Positions 52,247-64,000 of a stretch of 64,000 nucleotides of DNA are shown here, piece by piece. The stretch is from positions 1,919,075 to 1,983,074 of the forward strand of contig JANVCC010000073.1 in NCBI GenBank assembly GCA_025345505.1, written 5' to 3'. Origin of the DNA: Todiramphus chloris collaris (Eukaryota; Chordata; Aves; Coraciiformes; Alcedinidae). The notes under the pieces are model-generated. The model was not told the origin of the DNA. It did no database searches and was given only the letters and a program-made list of their open reading frames with translations. Both the position numbers and the translations under genes were made by a program. Each line of letters opens with the position of its first letter. Within the stretch, counting starts at the first letter, position 1.

Positions 52247-52490
52247 AGAATCAGAGAACCATTCAGGTTGGAAAAGCCCTTTGGGATCATCGAGTCCAAC
52301 CATTAACCCTGCTCTACAAAGTTCACCCCTAGACCATGTCCCTCGACACCACATCTAAACCACCCTTAAGCACATCCAGGGGGTGACTCAGCCCCCTCCC
52401 TGGGCAGCCTGTTCCAGTCTCTGACTCCTCTTCCTGGGAAAAATCGTTCCCTAATGCCCAGTCTAAACCTACCCTGGTGCAGCTTGAAAT
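52247..52490 (-). mobile_element. CR1 LINE fragment (3' end)
   Basis: Inverted CR1 tail ACAGAATCAGAGAACCATTC followed by GGTTGGAAAAGCCCTTTGGG, CATCGAGTCCAACC and CCCTGGGCAGCCTGTTCCAG. It belongs to a different CR1 subfamily type from the copy at 54 kb, judging by sequence. Confidence 0.92.
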
Positions 52491-52537
52491 GTGGCTTTTT
52501 TTAGAATTAAATCATGTGGCTTTTTTTAGAACTGAAA
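52491..52537. repeat. Local tandem duplication of about 24 bp
   Basis: ATGTGGCTTTTTTTAGAA followed by a short AT-rich tail occurs twice in a row, directly next to the 5' boundary of the CR1 fragment. Confidence 0.75.
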
Positions 52538-54155
52538 TGTCTGGAGCTGTGGGCAGGAGTTGGACCTTTTGCTAAATCGTAATAGATTGTTTTCCTCTGG
52601 AACTAGAAGGAGTTTCTTGGAGGAGCCTGCATCTTTATCCTGAAATCATTAGAAGCCACGTTTGCCTGATAGCCTTAAACTAGGATTGGTACCCATCAGC
52701 CCACTGCAGTGCTCCTTGACCAGCTCTTCAGGCTGTATCATTCACCACTCAACATCTACTGGTAGCAGCTCTGTTAGTTAAATCTTCCTGAATCCTGGTG
52801 ACAGTCTGGCCTGAGGATTTCCTGCCATGAAAGGCATTTGGGTTTTTTCATGCCGTTTAGGAGTGATATTGAGCAAGAGGATTTGTCAGCTGATTCCCTT
52901 CAGACATTTGTTATCATTTGGTGGGAAGATGCAGAATTTAATATTCTCAGGAGCGGGCTGTTCTGCCAAACCTCTTTGCGTTACTGCCATCTTATGGGGA
53001 GGGGGTTGTCCTCTTTGCTACTGGGGAGGAGGGTACTGGGCATGAGAAGCAAGGAATTGAGAGGGGCTGAATGTAACCTGGTGTGAAAACAAGGAGGTCA
53101 AGCCTTAAAGGGGAGGGGTAACAAAATCCATTTACTTATACGTTTGTGTAATTGTTTATCCCTTTTTTTCTTCTCGGTCTCTGTATCAGTATCAGTGATT
53201 AGTTTATGTGAATAAGAAAGAAATTAAATAAGTAAAAATACCCCAAGTAGAAACTTTAGCCTGGCAGAGGAAGTGAAAACTAAGAAGGGAAACAGAAAGA
53301 CTTGGATACACTGATCCAAGGCAATATATTTTAACCTCACGACAGTCACGAATGAGTGATTACTTTGTCCAGGTAGGAAAGCCCACAAAGAAAACCAGCC
53401 TGGGTCAGTCTCTCTTTGTGTAAGAAGTGATCTGAGACCAGGTTGCTCCGAAAAATCAAATTAATTTGAAATCTGATGAGCTTTTAAATTGAAGTTTGCC
53501 ACGTTGGGTAGAGCCCTTTGGTGTACGCAGCAGATCTGGTAGCCTAGGAAAAGATCCACACAGGCAGGAAAAATAAATCTAGCGAGGAGTAGCCCCAGAG
53601 CAGCCCCACCTCCTGAATGTGCAGGGTGCAGGAAGGGCTGAAGCTACAGTTTGCGTCCGGGCAGAGATACTGTGAGAAACTCAAGGCTCCTTGTGCAATG
53701 TGGCGTGGGAACCGTGCCCAGAGCAGCAGCACTGCACACATGGGAGAATCGGAGGCAGGCTGGAGCAGGAAGTCCTTAAAGTCATACACACTTTGCCTAT
53801 GGCTCCACCACAGCCCTCCCAGCTGGGATGAGGCTGCTTGAGAAACCATCCTTTTTCTTTCTCTGGGTTTACCAGCTCACTACTCCACGCTCCCCCTCTT
53901 TTCTCTCCATCTCTCCCACACTTTGACCTCACACCATGAAACTGTCAGAACAAGGAAACAGTTTGAGCTGAAACATTCATTCCCCATTACGTGATTTTAG
54001 ATTAAAGGCAGGAAGCATTTAACCCTTTGACAGACTTCTCCCCTCATCCTGTGAAGCCTCGGTTTCCAAGCTCCTTGGAAACCATGTGTAAATAGGTGGT
54101 GGTTTTCAGGTGTATGTTCTTGTCCTTACCAGTAGCCACAGCACAGGGATTGAGG
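52538..54155. other. Intergenic sequence
   Basis: No gene recognised. Short open frames only. Confidence 0.6.
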
Positions 54156-54770
54156 GGTCACAGAATCACAGCATGGTGTGGGTTGGAAGAGAGCTCTGGA
54201 GATTATCGCGTCCAAACCCTTCCTCAAACAGGATCCCCAGAGCAGGATCCCAGGATCTCATTGTCCAGGCAGGTTTGGAATCTCTCCAGAGAAGGAGACT
54301 CCACAGCCTCTCTGGGCAGCCTGGCACAGGCTCCCACACCCTCACAGCAAGAAGTTTCCCCTCCTATTCAGGTGGAACCTCCTGGGCTCCAGTTTGTGCC
54401 CATTGCCCCTTGTCCTGTCACTGGGCACCACTGATGAGAGTCTGGCCCCATCCTCTTGCCCCCTGCCCTTTAGATACTGGTTATCTTTGCTCAGCTCCCC
54501 TCTCAGGCTGCTCTTCTCCAGCTGAACAGCCCCAGGGCTCTCAGCCTTCCCTGGGCACAGAGATGCTTCAGGGCCTTCAGCATTTTCATAGCCTCCACTG
54601 GACTCTCTCCAGTAGTTCCCTGCCTCTCTTGAACTGGGGAGCCCAAAACTGGACCCAATACTCCAGCTGTGGCTTCACTAGGGCAGAGTGGAGAGGGAGG
54701 AGAACCTCCCTCGACCTGATGGTCACACTCTTCTTCACACACCCCAGCAGTGTCTGGGCTTTGCAAACTG
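54156..54770 (-). mobile_element. CR1 LINE fragment, longest in the window
   Basis: Starts with the inverted tail GGTCACAGAATCACAGCATG and runs through CR1 3' landmarks into coding-like CR1 sequence (GCTGAACAGCCCCAGGGCTC, ACTGGGGAGCCCAAAACTGG, CCTCCCTCGACCTGATGG). The 5' limit is uncertain, between about 54760 and 54830. The 279-codon open frame over it is repeat-derived, not a host gene. Its middle part is nearly identical to the slice at 50.9 kb. Confidence 0.9.
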
Positions 54771-57700
54771 AACGTATCCTCTCAGCTCTGTTCTTGGTTT
54801 TTTCCAGTGTTGGGACATACTTGCAGCGTGGGGAAAATGTGCATTGCCAAACATATGAAGAGATGAATCTTTGGCTCCGTTTGTTTCGCTTCATTCCCCA
54901 CTGTGAGGTTCACAAGTGCAAATGGCTAAAATTAAAAATGCCAGAATAGATAAACTGAGGAATCTCAATGATCAGCTCTCAGGATTTAGAAACAAAACTT
55001 CTTGCTTGCTGCCTTTAAAGCTGCCTAACAAATAATGCCTGCACAATAGCACTTGCATATAAATCGTATCACTTCACAGTCCTGACACAAGTATGTACTC
55101 TGGGTTTTGAAAGCTGCTCTTCTGGCAGATCACAGCTCTCCTGGGAGCCAGTTCCTTCTCTCCAGCATGGACTGATGAACACTGGTCAGATAGATTTGAT
55201 ATTTGCTACCAGCTCTTGGACTCTGGACTTCATAGGTGATCTTGGCAGTTGAAAGGGTGGGTAAGAATGGCAACTCAAAGCCTCTGCTCCTTGCTGGAGC
55301 TGTACCAGTATTCACCCTGAGACCAGCAATGCTGCTGTGGTCCTTTAAGAGAAGGAGTGACTTCGACATAGGCTTGCTGGTACCTGAGGAAGATGTGGGG
55401 GTTTCACCACTGCTCTGAAAGGCAGTAGATGGGAAGTGCTAATGGCTCTCCAAGGCCTGGATTCTGGTTTCCCATTCCAGCAGAACATCTCCAGGTGTAT
55501 AGTTCACGGAGACATCATTTCAGTCCCACCTCAGAGAACCCATGGTTTCCCAGGACCCCCTTTTTGTGCACTTGGGAGGTTCCTCTCAGCAGTCTTGACA
55601 AGTGGAGGGACGGAAGGCCAGACTGTTGAACCAGCATTGCCATCTTCACTTCCTCTATACTCAGCCCTGCCACAAGCCTACTACCTCTCCCAGTGCTTGA
55701 GGGAGAGTCAGGCTCTCACACTGAAAATCAAGTGCACACAGGAGCATCATTTTAACATTTTGTGCCCCTCTTTCATCTCCCCCTTCCAAAAATAGGGAGG
55801 CAAGAGAATAGGCTGTTGTGCTTCAGGGTGATATTCCAAAGTTATTTCCCTTTCTCATCATGGCAGAAGAAAATACTGAGAGTTTTGAAGTGAAAACAGA
55901 ACACTGTGAAGAGTGGTGGCTCCTGCAAGCATCTGGAAACCTGGGTCACTCTCAAACAGTGGCATAAATTCAGCTCACTTTGTGAGAGTTCAAAAGCTGC
56001 ATCAGAAAAAGCCCAACCCCTGCTTATCTGGTGAGCTTTCTAACCAGCAGAGAAAGTACAGCCTGTCTCCCAGGTCAGCAAACAGGACTAATATCCTTCC
56101 AAAAGGAGCAGTTGCTGATTGCTAGAGTTCTGCATTATTGCCCAGAAGGAAGAAAAAACATTACCCTTAGGAACAGTCTCCACAATCACCCACAACAACA
56201 GCCCAAGGCACGCATTCTTTCACCCAGCCTGTCTAGAAACTCGTCCAGCTTCCCCTTGGCCTGCTCCAGAGGAGACAGTAAGTGTCTCTGTGATGAGATC
56301 CAGAGCCTGTGTCTTGAAACCCATTTGGATCAAACGGAAAATGTGAGAAATGTATCCTCTAAAGAGAGTAAGATTGGTATGGCAGCTCCTGAATGAACTG
56401 CCTCCTAGGCTTTAGAGAGCCCATCAACTCATCTCTCCTTCATATCTGGTGGGTTTTCCATCTGCAGGAACCCCTGGTGAACACTACCATTGAGAATAGA
56501 CTTTGTGGTGGATTGTCGTCACTGCAGGAGGCTGACAGATGAAGGGAGACCAGAACTGAGTGTGCTGCATCGCTCTCCATGCTCCTCTTTACAGGAAAAT
56601 CTTCAGTAACAGGCAGAAATCTGACAGAGCAGAAAACCACCAGCTGTTCTGAGCTCATCTACTGCTTGCACCGCTGCTTAAAGAAGAGAATTTGCTTGAT
56701 CAAAGCGAAGAGACTTTAGAGAAGAACGGCGAAACTTTAGAAGAGCTAACCAGGTTTAAATAAGCAATGAGCACACAACACAAATGAGCTCAACATCCTA
56801 AGTGCAAAACAAGGGAAGGAGACATCAGGCCAGGCACTTGTAGAGAAATGGCACCAATTCAAAGGAATGTCTAAATACAGAGTTGTACTGACTTCATTTA
56901 GAGGTTCTTGAAAATGCTTTAGGTAAATAAGGTCACAAGGCTAAGTAGACACTCTCCTTTTGCTATAAACCATGGCTGGAGTTAAAACATTTGGAACGAT
57001 TTTAAGCTAAGCAGCAAAACATATATTTCTAAGCCTAAGGAAGAACAACTGCCAAAGTATTTGCTTGCTAAATGAAATGAGAACAAAGGCATCAATGGAG
57101 AGGGACAAGGAAGAGCAGAGCCAGTGAGGACAGGGGTGAAAAGCTATCAAAGGATGAGTCTTGCTTTGTCTCCAGAGTTGCTAAATTGGCTCATCTTTTT
57201 TAGCAGCGTTGTCCCCGCTTTTGACGTTTTTAGAGTGAAACTGGAGACTTTTTAACTTTTAATTGCCTGGCTTTCCTGTGCTAGCCCCAGAGGAGACTGG
57301 GACAGCTCATTAGAACTCTGAAAATACACGAGCAGCTAAATACTAGCAAATATGTCATTTTATGTTCTGCTGCTTCAGGGTCAGCTGCTGGCTCTGCAAA
57401 CAGAAATGCAGCTCTCGCAGAGTCAGTGTGGTTTTGACCCAAACTCTTCTAGCTCACCCGTGGGCAGAGGGAAATCCAGCAGGAACAATAAGCTGGCAGC
57501 CTTCTAGTTTGTCTTGTAAAACAATTAGACAACTGTTTTCTGGTTGTTTCCATGACTCAGAAAGTTGCTTTTTCTTCCTCATTCGTACACCTGACATAAA
57601 TCCTGTGAGCAGCCATGTATCCTGGATACAAATACTTCTTCCCGAGCCCTTTCTTGAAATCATGATCTGGATTTTTATTTCTGTGTTTCAGGTATAAATG

Positions 57701-60700
57701 TGGGATCCAAACAACTCTTGAGTTTAAGAAGTCTGGAATCAAGAATTCAGATGGTAAGGTTTAAGCCATCCCTACCGCAATTCCTTTCTTTCTCACTGGG
57801 GATTCTCTCCCGCGGATGCTGGGGTTGGAATAGGTGTCTGTGTTCTGCCTCTTATGGACACAGCAACTCTGAGGAAGAGATCCAGCCAAGATCTTCAAGG
57901 AGAAGTTAGAAACCAAGCCTGATTTTTCCCGTCTCCCAGCTCACACCGTGTTTCCATGGGGAACCACCAGCAACACGTGAGAGACGCAGCTGGCAGAAAC
58001 GCCGCAGAAAAGAACCATCTACAAACATCTCTGGCAACTCACAAGCCAGTCTTGGTGTTGCTGTAATTGTGCAGCACGTCACCGTGATGTCAGCAATACT
58101 TTGCTCAGCCAATGCCCACCACAGCTTGTGCTTTAAGTAACTTCTTCCAGCTTTTAATTACATTCTTGTGTAATGCAGCTCACTGTGCTTTGCGTGTACC
58201 TTGAGGGAGGTGGTACGGCCTGGTAGATGCTGTAAAGGACTGGGAATTAATTACAAAGGACACAGGGTTTGAGTTCCTCTCAAGTACCTGCTCAGCTGTG
58301 TAACCTTGGGGCAAATCACTCTGCTGCTTTGTGCCCAAGTAAACCCAGATGTAAACCTTCTTGAAAACCAGATGGTGCACGAGATTTGAATTGCTGGGGA
58401 GAAGGAAGAGGGAAGGGAGAAAAAAAACCAAGTGAATTCTACAGCTCGTTACTGTTGATGTTGCTTCCAGCGAAGTTAATCTGAACTTAACTAATAAAAA
58501 TGAGAAGAGAATTTGCCTTGGTAGCTAGAAAAAAACCCACAAACACCCTTCACTCTCAAATCCTTTTTTGCCTTTCTCTCTTGACTTCATGTCAAGTACC
58601 TTCTCTTCAGGGGTTTAATTTTAAACCTTCAGTAGAATACACGTTTTTCCCTGGCAGCCTGAAGATTCTAATTCAGGATCAGGTTCTACATGACTAATCT
58701 TTGATATTTTACATGATTATTTTTAGGCAGTTAATTCTACAGCTTTCTCTTCTCCCTGCTTTTCACGCTACCATTCTCCTTCCTCAGCCTTGCTTAGCTC
58801 CCATGGCACAGCAGTGTGTGTTCTGGCACTGAAGTACTGCCCTGCTAATAGAAATGCTGAGTTTCATGGTCTTCTGTAGATGGTATGTCCTGGCTTAAAA
58901 CCAGTATCAAAGCTATTACAGGATTTGTATCACTGGGCAATGAACAAAGGAAATGCTATACTCAAGTTTCTGTAGCAGAATAAATGTTTGCCACATGTTA
59001 GTGTTTAGGAGAGGACTTAAACGTTTCAATATTTTTTTGGCTTCAGCTGAAATGTAGATATTTTTTTTTCTTCTCCCCACCAGCGCTGCAGGAATGTGGG
59101 AATACTTGCTTGTGTCAAACGGAGGAATCCTTGTGTAGGCTTCCAAAGCAGGGTGTATTTGGTTGTAAGAAGGGAAAATATCTATTTTTAATCTGCTATA
59201 AACAAGGAGCATTTAAAGACGTGAGACGTCAAAGAGTCGTTTTCTACACCACTCAGGAAAGACCTTGCATGTTTTTATTAATCGCTGTTGAAAATAAAAC
59301 ACTGACAGGTTTGAAGTTTGTTGAACTTTCCTCCCGGATCAGAAAGAGCAAGTTACAAACCATTTTAACAAAGTAGAGCACCTCATTGTCTTAGGGTCTA
59401 GTGAAGACAAACGTCAGCAAATTGTCTTCAGCAAATTCAGCCCTTGGTGTACACTGCTGGGGTGATAAAATATTTAATTGCCCTACAGAATTGGTGGCGG
59501 TATTTCCAATGCAAACACTTTTCAGTTTGTGTGCTTCTTCACATTCACGAATCTTCATATTTGAGCTGTGCTCTTAGCAATGCAAAATATTGAAGTTCTG
59601 TGCTAATAAACACCGTCCCAAAGGGCCTGCCCTGAACAGGGGCACTGCTCAAACATCACTTTAGTAATTAACCGCAAGCTAAAGTAGAAATCCTCTGAGA
59701 CTGTTCGAGCCTCTGGATGATCTACATTTCCTTTTCCCCTCCTACCATCACTTGAAACTAATGCTCTAAAAAGGTGCGGTTCTTTTGTGTGAACAGAAGG
59801 ATTTTAAAGTAGTCAGAACACAAGACATTTTCGGCTGACCAGCTGTGGAAAACAATAAATAAAACAGAAAGTGAGCTGCAGGTGGAGCGAACACGGGTGA
59901 TAAGGAAAATCATGTCTGGAGTTGCCTGGTATAGTGACTAGGAAAAGGTAAAATACATTTTCAAGCCCTGAGCTGTATAAATACTCATCAGCCTCAATTT
60001 ACATTTTGCTGCTCATAATGAGTAAAAGGCCGCTGTAGCTCAGCACTGCCAGCTGAAACTGCAGCTGGGAGTATTTTTCTGTATCCATCAAACTAAGGTT
60101 TTCCCTTCTGTGTCCCTGGGTGTAAATCACTGAGCTTTACTCCATTTCATGGCCCTGTGAATTGCTCATACGGTCTCTCCAAAGGAAAGATTGTGACTTC
60201 ATCACTTTTACATGGTCCAGCCCAGTTTCTTTCCACTCTCATTGAGAACGGAATGATGGGTGTTTCATCTTGATGCTATTGCTACCATAAAATGGGTCAG
60301 CTCGTGGGATACACCTCCAAATCCCTTTGAGACACAAAGCTGGTGAAATATGTATCCATAGATCCGTGATTTGGATGCACTGTGAGGTAATGAATAAAGT
60401 CTGGTCTTAAGGCAAATAATAAAATGATTAATTCCCAAAGCCAGAAACTTCAGGTGTCCTAAAACCTTTTCTTCTTACCAAAAAAAAGAAAAAGAAAGAA
60501 AAAAATTCTAATGATTTCAATATACTTCATGTGAAGGTTTTGATTCTTTAATACAGTATCCTGAAGTTGAAATCTAATTAGTCTGGGGGCGGGGAGGAAC
60601 CCCAAGTTAAATAGTTTTAGGTCACCTCTTTGCTTTTGATTAATACAGTGCATTTTTTTGCAGGTTTTAAAGCACGCTGCTCTATTTGTCCCCCTCTCCT

Positions 60701-61162
60701 TGCCACGTAGGAAACCTACAGAAAAATGAGAACTAGGCCATTGAGAAGCTGACCACAAAATGCTGCGATAAGTAAGTATGTTGCCCATATGCTCACTCCC
60801 AGAAACAGTCAATATGTGTTTAAAGAATATTAATCTGAAAAAAGAAAAAAGATATTTAAAAAAAATATCTCTCTTTAAAGAGCCACGGTAAGGTCAGAGC
60901 TTCCATGGGAACAAATCTCACCCCAAGTTGCTTCGTACACTTTCTAAACTGCGATTGAAAAGCTTTCAGTTACTACTTTTCACTATTTATGTACATTTTG
61001 CCTTTATTTTCCAGTCTTGTCACTAAGCAGATCTGGTAGATTTTGCTTGCTCAGTATGGCTCATGTCACTCTCCTCTTGTCTTGTGGTAGCTTGTTGCCT
61101 ACTTTTGGGAATGCAACCATACCCAAGAGAAGTCACTTCTCCTAAAGTAGGATTTAGTTCTT
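54771..61162. other. Intergenic sequence downstream of RASL11
   Basis: No gene recognised. Several AT-rich, non-repetitive stretches (for example about 59860-60090) look like ordinary unique sequence and may include conserved non-coding elements, which cannot be judged from one genome. Confidence 0.6.
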
Positions 61163-61168
61163 TTTATT
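61163..61168 (-). terminator. RASL11: Candidate RASL11 polyadenylation signal
   Basis: AATAAA on the minus strand, about 265 bases after the RASL11 stop codon, followed by T/G-rich sequence. A second AATAAA lies near 61003. The proximal site would give a short 3' UTR. Confidence 0.55.
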
Positions 61169-61432
61169 AATAAAATCCACATTTTAAGCCCCAACTATTT
61201 GACTGTGTCCCTTTGAAAAAGGAAGTACTTTGGGAAGGTCTATTTTTTAAAGCACAGTTCCTAAATTGTTGCCTCGCAGAGCAAATTCTGCAAGTTCCTT
61301 TGCTGAATGAACAGAGGATTTTTAAGATGAGATAGAGGGCCTCTCGCACAACGTGACTGCTGAATTTCAGTGATTTTCTTATTTTCTTGCCGTTCTTTTC
61401 AGGGCTGTGGAAAACAGTTTCTGTCAGCTACA

Positions 61433-61900
61433 TCAGAGCGTAGTGGCAGATTTCCCTTTGGAAGTCAGAGCCTGTTTCAAACGTCTCTTTAAGTCCTGCA
61501 TGTTTGGAGACTTGGGTCGGACAAGGTGGAGGCCTCTTCGTTTCTCTCCGTTGCAGCTCCCAATCACCCTGCTGACCTCCTGGCAAAGCTGCTGGAAGGC
61601 TTCGTGCACTCCCTCACAGTTCTCCCGGGCTGAGACTTCGTAGTAAGTACCTCCCAGCTCACTGGCCAGCTGGAGTCCTTCTTTGGAGGACACCTGCCTG
61701 GCTCGCAGGAGGTCTCCTTTGTTGGCCATCAGCAGCAGGGGGATGTTAGCATTCGGGTGAATCTTGCGGATGTGCTGGTGGAGGGGACGGATCACTCGGT
61801 AGCTCTCATAGTCTGTGATGGAGTAAACAAAAACGAAGCCGTCCGCCCAGTAGATCGACCGGTTTATCTGCTCTTGGCAGCAGATGCTGTCGCTGTCATC
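61433..61900 (-). CDS. RASL11: RASL11-family small GTPase, last coding exon (partial gene)
   Basis: A 468-base exon, 155 codons plus stop, phase 0 after acceptor ATGGCAG. It begins DDSDSICC and continues INRSIYWADGFVFVYSITDYES, the Ras-like strand and helix that RASL11A and RASL11B share (ITDY). The guanine-binding NKxD motif is present as ANKGDLL, and the G5-like motif reads VSARE. The C-terminus has the family signature SPNMQDLKRR followed by LKQAL and a basic tail, with no CAAX box, as in RASL11A/B. The protein is a small Ras-like GTPase; human RASL11A has been linked to rDNA transcription. The P-loop and switch exons are not in the window and should lie beyond 64000. Wording is intermediate between RASL11A (IRPLxQHIRK) and RASL11B (LASxLG, YEVS), so orthology is left open. 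Confidence 0.92.
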   Translation of the reverse strand, partial: DDSDSICCQEQINRSIYWADGFVFVYSITDYESYRVIRPLHQHIRKIHPNANIPLLLMANKGDLLRARQVSSKEGLQLASELGGTYYEVSARENCEGVHEAFQQLCQEVSRVIGSCNGEKRRGLHLVRPKSPNMQDLKRRLKQALTSKGKSATTL

Positions 61901-64000
61901 CTGCCATCAAAACCAAGAGGTGTGAGATTAGAAACTCTGCAGGGCAGAGCAAACAGCCCTGTTAGCTCCTCGGAGCTTTGTTTTCATGCGTGGCTGTTTC
62001 TCAGCATACAGGCAGAATCCTCCTGGACTGCCAGGGAATGTGCCAGGGACGGGAGAAATTCCCATGGTGTCAGTAAGATAGGACAGGTAAGCAGGAATGA
62101 GGAGTGGAGAGGGGTCAGAGCAAACTGGTTGAAACTAAGAGGACAGCCAAAATACTGATAGTGAAAAGCTTGTTCTGTATTGTACTAAAGCAGTGACGGA
62201 AACCCGCTCTTGTATTGCGGATAAAACTGTGATGGGCACGGTAAGAGCATTACAAAATTCAGCAGGCTAGTCACACTACCACCAGTGAACAGTTGTCCCT
62301 CGAGGTGGTTTTTTTTCCCCAGCTCTCTATTCAATGTCTCCCTGGACAGGAGTTCTCACTAACTCTGTTTGGTGAAGCCTGACAGGTTTTTTTCTGCTCT
62401 GTAGGTCTCCACACAGTCACAAGCAAAGCCCCTTCAAAAAAAAAAGCAATTTGTTACAAATAACCGATTACTGGAGCTGAAAATGAGGTGAAATCTTGCT
62501 CACTTGCAGAGCAGCAATGGATTTACATGATTGTTTTGCTGGTCACACGTTTGTTCAGTCCATCACCACTCCTACTACAGACAGCCAGAACAACTGCCAG
62601 CCCTGGGAATATCAAACTGAATACAATACTTGGGGAACTTGAAAAGAGATCAGCTCACTTTTCAGGACAAAGCTATTTTCAGCTAATCCTCTACTCTTTG
62701 TTATCTGTGCTGGCGTGTAACCCAAGCAGATAGGGAGATCCCTGCTTCAGTTATTGCCAGTAGCTTGCTTTGTAAGAGCCGGCATTCTTGGCAATATTAC
62801 AGGCTTTCTGGAACTTGGGATTTTCTTTCATATCCAACGAGGCACTGAGGATATTCAGTATTCAGCTCCTGGCGAAGGTAGTAGGAATTAGAGGCTTTTG
62901 CCTAGCTTAGGGGGAGCTCAACAGCATGAATACAGAGCCCAAACATTTATTATCATTGATAAATTCTAGTCAAGAAATCTTCATCAGCTTTGGTCAGATT
63001 ATTAGAACACATGCTCCATTATCTATTTATCTAGAGTATACACATCTGCCATTCACATTCCTTTTAACAGAACTGGCGTGTGCTCAGCAATCTTCCCAAA
63101 TGGATTCCTTTGATTTAGACACCTAAATTTGAATTGTAAAGCCTAACTCAGGAAGCAGAGGTAGAAAAAAAATGAGTAAAGCTCATCAGTTCTCTTATAG
63201 TAGATCAGAGAGTGAAAACAACAACAAAAAAGGGACTATCGACGAGGCTCTTCTGTAAGAAGGAGGAGGCAGAATTTCTGAAGGCTCGGAGTATAAAGTA
63301 GGCTTACAACTTCCAACAGGAGCTCTGCTCACTAACTGCCCTTTGTAAATATTTCAGCATGGCCAAGAGAGACGCCGGCTCATCGTACCTAGTGCTTCTC
63401 TGCCCTTGCCAGCTCACAGTAATGCTAAATCCTGTGAGCAAGGAAACTGTTTAACAGATGCTCTTATCATGCCTCTCTCTCCCCAAAACCCTCAAACCCC
63501 CAAACCCAACCGAGCTGCACATGGAACGAAGAGGGATCCTCACCAGCAGCCTTCTTTAACAGATTAATGTGTGAACTCCAGCCAGGCCAGGGCAGCCTGT
63601 GGGAAGAAGGGCAGTTTGCACTGCTGGTGTCTGGGTTTGTACCAATCTGTAGATAATTAGCCACCCTGCATGTCCTGCTCGCCTCTTTTCACCAGCAAAC
63701 TCCTTTCATGGGGAAAAAAAACAAACCCTAATTACTCTGGCAAGCGTTTGAAAATGTTTTTGGAGAAGGTGTATGTTCAGAGAGCCCTAATGAGCAGGAA
63801 TTCTCAATTCCTCCAGCTAGGGCCACCCAGTAGTGAGATGGATGAGTGGATGGATGGATGGATGGATGGATAATCCCCAGCGGAATGCTTTATTCGGGAA
63901 AATCAAAGGCTAATGGGCTACTTTTTAAATGGAAATCTCTGCTGCAGAATGAATTCTGAAACACACAGCAGTCATTTGCCATGTATAGACTAAGCAGCAG
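61901..64000 (-). other. RASL11: RASL11 intron before the last exon
   Basis: I looked for the missing DTPG, switch and P-loop exons on the minus strand and found none, so the upstream exons are probably outside. A GGAT microsatellite lies near the right end. Confidence 0.7.
63837..63872. repeat. (GGAT)n microsatellite
   Basis: A GGAT tetranucleotide run with one or two imperfect units at its left end. Confidence 0.9.

Noticed and set aside
54110..54949. 279-codon plus-strand open frame, the longest in the window
   Set aside because: It lies over a minus-oriented CR1 element; the peptide is the CR1 3' region read backwards.
61901..64000. Search for RASL11 P-loop, switch and DTPG exons
   Set aside because: No matching minus-strand segment with splice sites was found; candidate GACACC matches gave unrelated peptides.
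1..64000. tRNA genes, CRISPR arrays, operons or bacterial-type systems
   Set aside because: No T-arm or A/B-box pairs were noticed, no spaced direct-repeat array exists, and the intron-exon structure and CR1 repeats show a vertebrate nuclear genome.

Overview
This is bird-like nuclear DNA: large introns, a CpG-island promoter and CR1 LINE fragments as the main interspersed repeat. It carries parts of two protein-coding genes, both on the minus strand, separated by about 37 kb with no recognisable gene. The species cannot be named from the sequence.

Positions 1-23.4 kb hold the 5' two thirds of an LNX-family gene (Ligand of Numb protein X, a RING-PDZ E3 ubiquitin ligase). Seven coding exons were joined by hand: 10095-10483 (Zn-RING-Zn), 7297-7523 (linker with the NPAF motif), 5702-5901 and 4052-4420 (PDZ1 and the core of PDZ2), 1528-1704 (end of PDZ2 and a Ser/Arg linker), 230-404 and 1-72 (PDZ3). 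All reading phases agree across the junctions, giving about 536 codons before the gene leaves the window; PDZ4 and the stop lie outside. The CpG island at about 22.95-23.96 kb is the likely promoter, with a non-coding first exon and a roughly 12.8 kb first intron. The protein resembles LNX2 more than LNX1, but seems too divergent to be assigned to either with certainty.

Positions 24-61 kb are intergenic. They contain six CR1 fragments, simple repeats, a 21-bp tandem repeat interrupted by an N gap, and no ORF that looks like a conserved protein. Two of the CR1 copies are nearly identical over about 275 bp, and one looks like an internal slice flanked by direct repeats.

Positions 61.1-61.9 kb hold the last coding exon and short 3' UTR of a RASL11-family small GTPase gene; its 5' exons, including the P-loop, lie beyond 64000.

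The main biological point is linkage. LNX and RASL11 genes are neighbours in two known vertebrate locations (RASL11A-LNX2 and RASL11B-LNX1). Here both genes point the same way, nothing recognisable lies between them, and both are diverged, which suggests a third, less described copy of the pair. No new defence system, operon, CRISPR array or viral system was seen.
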